A stretch of 5,697 nt of DNA, taken from contig JAJYGZ010000377.1 of the NCBI GenBank assembly GCA_021790495.1, positions 1-5,697 on the forward strand, written 5' to 3'. This stretch comes from Actinomycetes bacterium. Its GTDB lineage: Bacteria; Actinomycetota; Acidimicrobiia; Acidimicrobiales; Acidimicrobiaceae. The notes beneath the pieces are model-generated. The model saw only the letters and a list, made by a program, of their open reading frames with translations. It searched no databases and was not told where the DNA came from. Both the position numbers and the translations under genes were made by a program. Below are positions 1 through 5,330 of this stretch, one piece after another (the stretch's first letter is position 1; every line of letters begins with the position of its first letter).

Positions 1-1
1 G

Positions 2-1330
2 ACGACCATCGTGGGCCTGGGTATGGCAGAGATCGCCTCGTCGTACCCGACAGCTGGTGGGTTGTACTACTGGTCCGCGCGCCTCGCCTCCAAAAATGGT
101 CCGGCGTGGTCGTGGTTCACGGGTTGGTTCAACTTGCTGGGTCAAGTGGCTATCACTGCGGGCATCGACTTCGGCTTCGCCACCTTCTTTACGGCGTTTT
201 TGGATCTCACCACCGGTCTCAATGCCACCAAAGGCACCGTGCTTGTCGTCTACGGTGGAGTGCTTCTCGCCCACGGACTCCTCAACAACTTTGGTGTGCG
301 GGTGGTGGCATTTCTCTCCGATGTTTCGGTATGGTGGCATATCATCGGCGTCGTCGTGATCGTGGGCGCGCTGGCATTTATTCCCGCACATCACGCCTCG
401 GCGTCGTTCGTCTTTACCAAGATCGTCAACGAGACGGGATTCCATTCCACTTTCTACGTGCTCATGATCGGCTTACTCATGGCACAGTACACCTTCACGG
501 GTTACGACGCTTCGGCACACATGTCCGAAGAGACTTTCGACGCGGCGCGAAAGGTTCCGCGCGGAATTGTAAATTCAATAGTCGTCTCATTGGTCGCAGG
601 TCTCGTCTTGATCATCGGAGTCACCTATGCCATAACCAACAACTACCAGTCAGCGCTCACCTCAGCCACCGGTGTTCCGCCGGTTCAGATCTGGATCGAC
701 GCGATTGGACGCCACGGCGGCGAGATGCTCTTAGCCATCGCGATGGTGGCCCAGTTCTACTGCGGCATGGCCTCTGTTACAGCTAACTCTCGAATGGTAT
801 ATGCGTTCTCTCGCGATGGCGCAGTCCCTGGAGCCAAGTTTTGGCATCACATCAACCCCAAGACGCGGACACCAACTCGATCGATCTGGTTCGCGGTGGT
901 ATTCGCCTTTGTCCTTGGCATTCCTTCGTATTGGAGCATCGCGGCATATGCCGCGGTCACCTCGATCGCGACGATCGGCCTCTATCTCGCTTACATAACT
1001 CCTACGCTTTTGCGACGACTTCCCAACAGCCGGTTCGAGGTGGGACCTTGGAACCTCGGAAAGTGGAGTCCATTGGTCGGCTGGGTCGGCATCATATGGG
1101 TCGCCTTTATAACTATTTTGTTCATGCTCCCTGAGGTCAGCCCGATAACTCGCGATACCTTCAACTACGCACCGGTGGCGGTCCTAGTCGTGGTCGCGTA
1201 CGCGGGTATCTACTGGCTCCTAAGTGCACGCAAATGGTTCAAGGGCCCCCGCAACCAGGGAAGCGAGCTCGAACTAGAGGCAATCGAATCCCGTCTCGTT
1301 ACCGCAGCGGAACTCGAAGACACCTTTTAG
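2..1330 (+). CDS. APC-superfamily permease, amino acid/choline transporter-like (5' partial)
   Basis: This is an inner-membrane secondary transporter of the amino acid-polyamine-organocation superfamily, most like the amino acid/choline (GABA permease-type) branch. The reading frame is open through the left edge, so the true start and the first membrane segment, roughly 50-70 residues, lie outside. The GTG at 11 is only the first start-like codon in view. The visible part opens with the family signature MAEIASSYPTAGGLYYW at the end of TM2. About ten hydrophobic segments follow (approximate residues from position 11: 43-65, 76-96, 108-126, 147-165, 188-208, 238-260, 291-306, 310-332, 354-373, 386-404), which fits 12 in the complete protein. 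HMSEETFDAARKVPRGI (170-186) is the conserved cytoplasmic loop of this branch. The C-terminal tail is charged and acidic. Substrate cannot be read from sequence; amines, choline/ethanolamine, GABA or amino acids are all possible. The downstream ligase makes an amine the best guess. Confidence 0.9.
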   Translation, partial: TTIVGLGMAEIASSYPTAGGLYYWSARLASKNGPAWSWFTGWFNLLGQVAITAGIDFGFATFFTAFLDLTTGLNATKGTVLVVYGGVLLAHGLLNNFGVRVVAFLSDVSVWWHIIGVVVIVGALAFIPAHHASASFVFTKIVNETGFHSTFYVLMIGLLMAQYTFTGYDASAHMSEETFDAARKVPRGIVNSIVVSLVAGLVLIIGVTYAITNNYQSALTSATGVPPVQIWIDAIGRHGGEMLLAIAMVAQFYCGMASVTANSRMVYAFSRDGAVPGAKFWHHINPKTRTPTRSIWFAVVFAFVLGIPSYWSIAAYAAVTSIATIGLYLAYITPTLLRRLPNSRFEVGPWNLGKWSPLVGWVGIIWVAFITILFMLPEVSPITRDTFNYAPVAVLVVVAYAGIYWLLSARKWFKGPRNQGSELELEAIESRLVTAAELEDTF

Positions 1331-1344
1331 GAATTCAGCACATT

Positions 1345-1383
1345 GAAACAATGAGCGTCTTTCTTTTAGACGCTCATTGTTTC
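1345..1383 (+). terminator. Perfect 16-bp stem-loop terminator after the permease
   Basis: Left arm GAAACAATGAGCGTCT (1345-1360) and right arm AGACGCTCATTGTTTC (1368-1383) are exact reverse complements around a 7-nt loop, TTCTTTT. The hairpin starts 15 nt after the permease stop. The lower stem pairs an A-rich left side with a T-rich right side (TTGTTT), in the usual manner of an intrinsic terminator, though no long U-tract follows the stem. The symmetry would also allow it to act on transcripts from the minus strand. It implies that the ligase operon needs its own promoter or depends on readthrough. Confidence 0.75.
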
Positions 1384-1600
1384 GGAGCCTCGTTAGGCGT
1401 TCAGCTTGGCGGGGCTCCCTGCGTGGCCACTGGGCGTAACGCCTACGACAGTAGCGAATCATCGGGTCGACCGGGAAAGATCAAGGACTTGGCCAAACCC
1501 TCCTCGAAAATGGTGTCGGCTCGGGTGGGGGATTCCCTCCGCTACCACGCATCGGCGAATAGACCGCCGCACACAAAAGAGCTCGACCAGATATGTTGAT
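1384..1600. other. Intergenic stretch with several potential stems, no supported gene
   Basis: No frame here looks like a protein; the open frames on both strands are low-complexity in composition and lack a convincing ribosome binding site. Possible secondary structure includes GGAGCC/GGCTCC (1384-1389 with 1413-1418) and TAGGCGTT/AACGCCTA (1394-1401 with 1438-1445). The second encloses the right arm of the first, so the two pairings interlock and cannot form together as simple nested stems. An imperfect stem-loop also spans 1511-1547 (TGGT/ACCA outer pairs, GGGGG/CCCTC inner pairs). I do not recognise a known riboswitch or ncRNA class. Confidence 0.35.
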
Positions 1601-1629
1601 TTGAATCGCTCTCTGAGCGGACCTAGAGT
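1601..1629 (+). promoter_or_regulatory. Candidate housekeeping promoter for the ligase-ALDH-SDR operon
   Basis: TTGAAT (1601-1606) and TAGAGT (1624-1629) each match four of six bases of the -35 and -10 consensus and are separated by exactly 17 nt. Transcription would start near 1636, leaving a leader of about 65 nt before the TTG start at 1701. The position after the permease terminator and before the first gene of the tight cluster is what one would expect. Matches of this quality occur by chance, so this remains a prediction. Confidence 0.4.
1607..1619. promoter_or_regulatory. Inverted repeat inside the promoter spacer, possible operator
   Basis: CGCTC-TCT-GAGCG is a perfect 5-bp inverted repeat with a 3-nt centre. 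It lies entirely between the candidate -35 and -10 boxes. A second small dyad, GATT-TG-AATC (1598-1607), overlaps the -35 box. A dyad in this position is typical for a repressor that blocks RNA polymerase. No regulator gene is present in the window, so the binding protein is unknown. Confidence 0.3.
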
Positions 1630-1634
1630 TTTAC

Positions 1635-1648
1635 GCGGCGCAGGCCGC
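1635..1648 (+). promoter_or_regulatory. Small GC hairpin at the predicted 5' end of the operon leader
   Basis: GCGGC-GCAG-GCCGC forms a 5-bp all-GC stem with a 4-nt loop, starting at about the predicted transcription start. It could protect the 5' end of the mRNA or be part of an operator. It is short enough to be accidental. Confidence 0.2.
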
Positions 1649-1686
1649 ATTCCATGATCAAGGCACAATGGCGCCGCTAGACAGAA

Positions 1687-1694
1687 AAGAAGGA
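1687..1694 (+). promoter_or_regulatory. Shine-Dalgarno sequence selecting the TTG start at 1701
   Basis: AAGAAGGA lies 6 nt before TTG at 1701, near-ideal spacing. The in-frame ATG at 1668 has only AAGG at 1660-1663 with 4 nt spacing. The in-frame ATG at 1725 has no good purine run in front of it. I therefore prefer the TTG. Confidence 0.55.
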
Positions 1695-1700
1695 CCCGCA

Positions 1701-3083
1701 TTGGAGCGACAACGGAACTCGAGCATGCCCGCGGCGCTCACTTTGGATCAGCTCGAGGCCGACGTGGCCGCCGGACTGATCGACACAGTGACCGTTGCGA
1801 TTACCGACATGCAAGGCCGACTCTCAGGCAAGAAGCTCCAGGCGAACTTCTTTTTGGACCAGATCGTTGGCCATGGTACGGAAGGCTGCAACTACCTGCT
1901 CGCGGTGGACGTCGACATGAACACCGTCGGCGGATACGAGATGAGCTCGTGGGAACGGGGGTATGGCGACTTCGTCATGATGCCCGACATGGCCACATTG
2001 CGATACGTCCCCTGGCAAGACAAGACTGCGATGGTTCTGGCCGACGTCCTTTGGGAAGATGGATCCGATGTCGTCGCATCGCCACGACAAATTCTCCGCA
2101 GGCAGCTCAAGATGCTCTCAGACATCGACCTTATCGCCCTGGTTGGAACGGAACTGGAATTCATCGTCTTTAACGACAGTTATGAAAGCGCCTGGCACAA
2201 GGGGTACCGCGATCTCACCCCATCCAATCTTTACAACGTCGACTATTCGCTGCTGGGAGTTTCGAGAATCGATGACCTGCTGCGCGACATCCGAAACTCA
2301 ATGGCCGGTGCGTCTATGTATGTCGAGTCCGTAAAAGGAGAATGCAACCTCGGACAGCATGAAATCGCCTTTCGTTACGACGAAGCATTAAGAACCTGCG
2401 ACAACCACGTCATCTACAAGCTTGGCACCAAAGAGATAGCAGCCAAGCACAACAAGGCGATTACTTTCATGGCGAAATTCAACGAACGCGAAGGCTCCTC
2501 GTGCCACACCCATCTCTCGGTACGAGGGTCCGACGGGAGCCTCACCATGGCCGACCCCAAATCGCCGGGCAAGTTGAGCACCTTTGGCCAACACTTCCTC
2601 GCCGGACAGATCGCTCACATGGCTGAGATGACGCTAATGTTCGCGCCAAACATTAACTCCTACAAGCGATATGTGGAAGGATCCTTTGCGCCAACCGCGA
2701 TCGAATGGGGCAACGACAACCGGACTTGTGCGCTTCGCCTGGTCGGGCACGGACAAGGTCTCCGGTTCGAGAACCGCGTGCCGGGCGGCGACGCCAACCC
2801 CTATCTCGTCGTCGCGGCCATGATCGCCGCCGGACTAGACGGCGTAAAGAACAAGACCCCGTTGCCTCCAGAATTCGTCGGAAATGCCTATCAGACCGAC
2901 ACCGCCAGGGTTCCCTCGTCTCTAGACGAGGCGCTGCGGCTATGGAAGTCGTCGGAGTTCATCGCGAAGTCCTTCGGGCCCGAAGTCCAAGCGCACTACT
3001 CCAACATGGCAAAGGTCGAAATAGACGCGTTCTCCAGGGCGATTACCGACTGGGAACGATTCCGCAGTTTCGAGAGGATGTAA
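1701..3083 (+). CDS. Glutamine synthetase-like gamma-glutamyl-amine ligase (PuuA/GlnA4-type)
   Basis: A 460-residue type-I glutamine-synthetase fold protein, probably joining glutamate to an amine with ATP hydrolysis rather than making glutamine. Beta-grasp N-domain: DMQGRLSGK near 36-44, GYGDF 87-91, PDMATLR 95-101, then PW. Catalytic domain (residues from TTG 1701): GTELEF 149-154, GECNLGQHE 213-221 (metal glutamates), HTH 269-271 (metal/substrate), NSYKR 319-323, NDNRTCALR 338-346, RFENR 355-359, ANPYL 365-369. Two ammonium-site hallmarks of true GS are absent: the FDGSS loop is replaced by TEGCNYLLAVD (60-70), and the flap glutamate of YEAP (Glu327 in Salmonella GS) is Phe329 in SFAP. A tyrosine remains at 397, but the adenylylation motif NLYDLPPEE is not kept. 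Length and features fit gamma-glutamylpolyamine, -ethanolamine or -alkylamine ligases; the amine cannot be read from sequence. First gene of the operon. The start could instead be ATG 1668 (471 residues). Confidence 0.9.
   Translation: MERQRNSSMPAALTLDQLEADVAAGLIDTVTVAITDMQGRLSGKKLQANFFLDQIVGHGTEGCNYLLAVDVDMNTVGGYEMSSWERGYGDFVMMPDMATLRYVPWQDKTAMVLADVLWEDGSDVVASPRQILRRQLKMLSDIDLIALVGTELEFIVFNDSYESAWHKGYRDLTPSNLYNVDYSLLGVSRIDDLLRDIRNSMAGASMYVESVKGECNLGQHEIAFRYDEALRTCDNHVIYKLGTKEIAAKHNKAITFMAKFNEREGSSCHTHLSVRGSDGSLTMADPKSPGKLSTFGQHFLAGQIAHMAEMTLMFAPNINSYKRYVEGSFAPTAIEWGNDNRTCALRLVGHGQGLRFENRVPGGDANPYLVVAAMIAAGLDGVKNKTPLPPEFVGNAYQTDTARVPSSLDEALRLWKSSEFIAKSFGPEVQAHYSNMAKVEIDAFSRAITDWERFRSFERM
3072..3078 (+). 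promoter_or_regulatory. Shine-Dalgarno for the aldehyde dehydrogenase, inside the ligase 3' end
   Basis: GAGAGGA lies within the last codons of the ligase gene, 10 nt before TTG at 3089. It fixes the otherwise ambiguous ALDH start, since the ALDH frame stays open for almost 400 nt back into the ligase gene. The arrangement suggests that translation of the two genes is coupled. Confidence 0.55.
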
Positions 3084-3088
3084 CCAGG

Positions 3089-4453
3089 TTGTCAGATGTA
3101 CGTGAAATCATAAATCCGTCCACCGAAGAGGCTATCGCCGAGGTCAAGGCTCTTTCGGCTCTTGAAACCGAGGCGGCGATAACGCGCTCGGCGGCGGCAT
3201 TCGCCTCTTGGCGCAAAGTCGCCCCTGGGACGCGCGCCGCGTTATTGCGCGCCTTTGCGGCGAACGTTTTAAGCCACAATGAAGAATTGGCCCAGCTTGA
3301 GGTGCGCAACTCCGGTCACACGATCGGAAACGCGCGTTGGGAAGCCAACAATGTAGCCGACGTCATCAACTACTACTCGGGCTCCGTTGAACGACTGAGC
3401 GGGCGCCAAATCCCGGTCCCGGGTGGCATCGATATCACATTTAAAGAGCCGGTCGGCGTCGTGGGAATTATCGTGCCGTGGAATTTCCCCATGCCGATCG
3501 CCAGCTGGGGATTCGCGCCAGCGCTTGCAGCGGGTTGTACCGTGGTTCTAAAGCCCGCCGAGATCACGCCTCTCACCGCGATGCGCATCGCGGAACTCGC
3601 GCATGAGGTGGGGATTCCCCAAGACGTCTTCGCCGTGCTGACCGGCTCGGGCCGGGTGGTCGGCGAAACGATGGTAACCGACCCTCGCGTCAAGAAGATC
3701 GTCTTCACCGGATCCACCGAGGTGGGTGTCCATATCCAAACCATTGCCGCCGCTCAAGTAAAGCCGGTGACGCTCGAACTTGGCGGCAAGAGCGCGAATG
3801 TCGTTCTTGCCGACGCGGATTTGGACAAGGCGGCCGCATCTGCGCCATATTCGGTTTTCGACAATGCGGGCCAGGACTGTTGCGCGCGCTCGCGCCTATT
3901 GGTGCAAGAGAGCGTCTATGACGCCTTCATGGAGCGCTTCGAAGACGCTGTCCGCGGGGTGCGCGTCGAAGATCCACGGCTCGACAGCGCGGAGATGGGC
4001 CCATTGATCAGCTCAAGCCACAGAAAAAGCGTGGAAAGTTTCGTTGACGAATCGATGGTGCTCTTCAGGGGGAGCTGCCCGACCGGACCGGGATATTGGT
4101 ATCCACCTACGGTCGTAGAGGTCGTGGACCCGAACCACCGCATTCTAAAGGAGGAGATCTTCGGGCCGGTGGTCGCGGTGCAAACCTTTCGCGACGAAGC
4201 CCAAGCGATCGAGATGGCGAATGACTCCGACTACGGCCTGTCGGGGTCGATCTGGACCTCCAACCTTGGCCGCGGCATCAGAGTGGCGCGGGGGATCGAG
4301 GCGGGCAACCTATCTGTCAATTCACACTCTTCGGTGCGCTATTGGACTCCTTTTGGCGGATACAAAAAATCGGGCCTAGGCCGAGAACTCGGTCCCGACG
4401 CCACCGATGCCTTCTGCGAAGTCAAAAACGTCTTTATAAATACCGAAATTTGA
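3089..4453 (+). CDS. NAD(P)-dependent aldehyde dehydrogenase (AldC-like, short form)
   Basis: Oxidises an aldehyde to its acid, here probably a gamma-glutamyl-aminoaldehyde. All catalytic signatures are present, numbered from TTG 3089: PWNFP with the oxyanion Asn132, VLKPAE with cofactor Lys155, FTGSTEVG cofactor loop, LELGGK with general base Glu230, GQDCCAR with nucleophile Cys264, EEIFGP with cofactor Glu356, and PFGGYKKSGLGRE near the C-terminus. Glu230 and Cys264 are 34 residues apart, as in human ALDH2 (268 and 302). At 454 residues it is shorter than the usual 480-500. The N-terminus starts directly at INPSTEE, and the segment before PPTVVEVVDP is compressed. M. tuberculosis AldC has, from memory, almost the same length. 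The frame is open back to an ATG at 2705, but that part overlaps the ligase and encodes an arginine-rich non-family sequence, so TTG 3089 is chosen. Spacing to the ligase is 5 nt. Confidence 0.92.
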   Translation: MSDVREIINPSTEEAIAEVKALSALETEAAITRSAAAFASWRKVAPGTRAALLRAFAANVLSHNEELAQLEVRNSGHTIGNARWEANNVADVINYYSGSVERLSGRQIPVPGGIDITFKEPVGVVGIIVPWNFPMPIASWGFAPALAAGCTVVLKPAEITPLTAMRIAELAHEVGIPQDVFAVLTGSGRVVGETMVTDPRVKKIVFTGSTEVGVHIQTIAAAQVKPVTLELGGKSANVVLADADLDKAAASAPYSVFDNAGQDCCARSRLLVQESVYDAFMERFEDAVRGVRVEDPRLDSAEMGPLISSSHRKSVESFVDESMVLFRGSCPTGPGYWYPPTVVEVVDPNHRILKEEIFGPVVAVQTFRDEAQAIEMANDSDYGLSGSIWTSNLGRGIRVARGIEAGNLSVNSHSSVRYWTPFGGYKKSGLGRELGPDATDAFCEVKNVFINTEI

Positions 4454-4459
4454 AAGGAA
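4454..4459 (+). promoter_or_regulatory. Shine-Dalgarno for the SDR gene
   Basis: AAGGAA follows directly on the ALDH stop codon and sits 7 nt before ATG 4467. It supports this start and a continuous polycistronic message. Confidence 0.5.
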
Positions 4460-4466
4460 ACTCCCA

Positions 4467-5231
4467 ATGGAGAGATTGAAGGATCGCGTCGCGATCATTA
4501 CCGGCGGTGCGAGCGGGATTGGACGCTCGACAGTCGAGCGCTTCGTGGCCGAGGGCGCCAAAGTCATCCTGGCCGATCTCGACCCATCGAGCGGAAAGGG
4601 CGCCGCTGAAGAGCTGGGCGCGACATTTGTGCACGTGGATGTCTCGGACTCCGCCAGCGTCGAGGCCATGGTGAACCAAACCATGGAACTCTACGGGCGC
4701 GTCGATGTCGCTTTCAACAATGCGGGCATATCTCCTCCTGACGACGACTCCATCTTGGATACCTCGCTTGAGGCTTGGAAGCGAGTCCAGGAAGTTAACC
4801 TGACCTCAGTTTTTCTCTGCTGCAAGGCGGTGCTTCCGCACATGCTGGCTCAAAAGAGCGGGAGCATCATCAACACGGCTTCATTTGTCGCAACGCTCGG
4901 AGCCGCCACTTCGCAAATCTCCTATACGGCGTCCAAGGGCGGAGTGCTGGCGATGACGCGTGAGCTAGGAGTCCAATTTGCTCGTAGCGGAGTGAGGGTG
5001 AACGCGATAAGTCCCGGCCCCATCGCCACTCCCCTCTTGATGGAACTATTTGCCAAGGACCCAGAGAGAGCGCAACGCCGCCTAATTCACGTCCCAATGG
5101 GCCGCTTTGGAGAACCTCGCGAAATTGCGGCGGCCGTCGCGTTTTTGGCCTCCGACGATGCCTCCTTTGTCACAGCTTCGAACTTCATGGTTGACGGAGG
5201 CCTTACCGGAGCGTACGTGACGCCGCTCTAG
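4467..5231 (+). CDS. Classical short-chain dehydrogenase/reductase (SDR)
   Basis: A 254-residue Rossmann-fold oxidoreductase of the classical SDR type, often auto-named 3-oxoacyl-ACP reductase or glucose dehydrogenase-like. Visible motifs: cofactor loop TGGASGIG (12-19); Asp37 at the end of beta2 (LADLD), which favours NAD(H) over NADP(H); D58-V59 adenine pocket; NNAG (84-87); and the catalytic tetrad Asn111, Ser139, Tyr153, Lys157 (YTASK). RVNAISPGPIATP follows, and the C-terminus carries the usual FLASDDASFVTASNFMVDGG. The gene lies 13 nt after the ALDH. Its likely role is oxidation of an alcohol group to the aldehyde used by the ALDH, or the reverse. A fatty-acid-synthesis role is unlikely in this context. 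The true substrate cannot be read from sequence. The same family occupies the same place in the mycobacterial glnA4-aldC locus. Confidence 0.93.
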   Translation: MERLKDRVAIITGGASGIGRSTVERFVAEGAKVILADLDPSSGKGAAEELGATFVHVDVSDSASVEAMVNQTMELYGRVDVAFNNAGISPPDDDSILDTSLEAWKRVQEVNLTSVFLCCKAVLPHMLAQKSGSIINTASFVATLGAATSQISYTASKGGVLAMTRELGVQFARSGVRVNAISPGPIATPLLMELFAKDPERAQRRLIHVPMGRFGEPREIAAAVAFLASDDASFVTASNFMVDGGLTGAYVTPL

Positions 5232-5233
5232 GT

Positions 5234-5276
5234 GCGCGAAGTACGCGCTTAAGCGCAATTCACCTGCTTTGGCAGG
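5234..5276 (+). repeat. Run of short palindromes just after the SDR gene
   Basis: Three dyads follow the stop codon closely: GCGCG-AAGTA-CGCGC (5234-5248), the perfect 12-bp palindrome GCGCTTAAGCGC (5245-5256) which shares bases with the first, and CCTGC-TTTG-GCAGG (5263-5276). They may help end or stabilise the operon mRNA. None has a U-tract. The 12-bp palindrome could also be a protein-binding site. Confidence 0.35.
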
Positions 5277-5301
5277 CAACAAGAATGATCCCGTAGCCAT
5301 G

Positions 5302-5330
5302 GCGATCCTGGTCAAATCGACCAGGATCGC
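5302..5330 (+). terminator. Perfect 12-bp hairpin, probable operon end
   Basis: GCGATCCTGGTC (5302-5313) and GACCAGGATCGC (5319-5330) pair perfectly around a 5-nt loop, AAATC. It lies 70 nt after the SDR stop, with no gene in between. There is no U-tract after it (GCCCGTCAGG), so if it terminates it does so as the U-less hairpins reported in actinobacteria; otherwise it may be a 3' stabiliser. Confidence 0.5.

Noticed and set aside
1406..1657. Plus-strand 83-codon frame in the same gap
   Set aside because: It reads as random GC-rich translation with no recognisable motif, and it runs through the candidate promoter and the stem structures.
1459..1701. Minus-strand 80-codon frame in the permease-ligase gap
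   Set aside because: It has arginine/cysteine-rich composition without domain features or a clear ribosome binding site, and it covers the predicted promoter.
2705..3088. N-terminal extension of the ALDH frame starting at ATG 2705
   Set aside because: It overlaps the conserved C-terminal catalytic motifs of the ligase gene, encodes an arginine-rich sequence unlike any ALDH, and a good Shine-Dalgarno with TTG stands at 3089.
4467..5231. Fatty-acid synthesis 3-oxoacyl-ACP reductase (FabG) role for the SDR
   Set aside because: Motifs are those of all classical SDRs, the beta2 aspartate points to NAD(H), and no fab or acp gene is nearby; the amine-catabolic context fits better.
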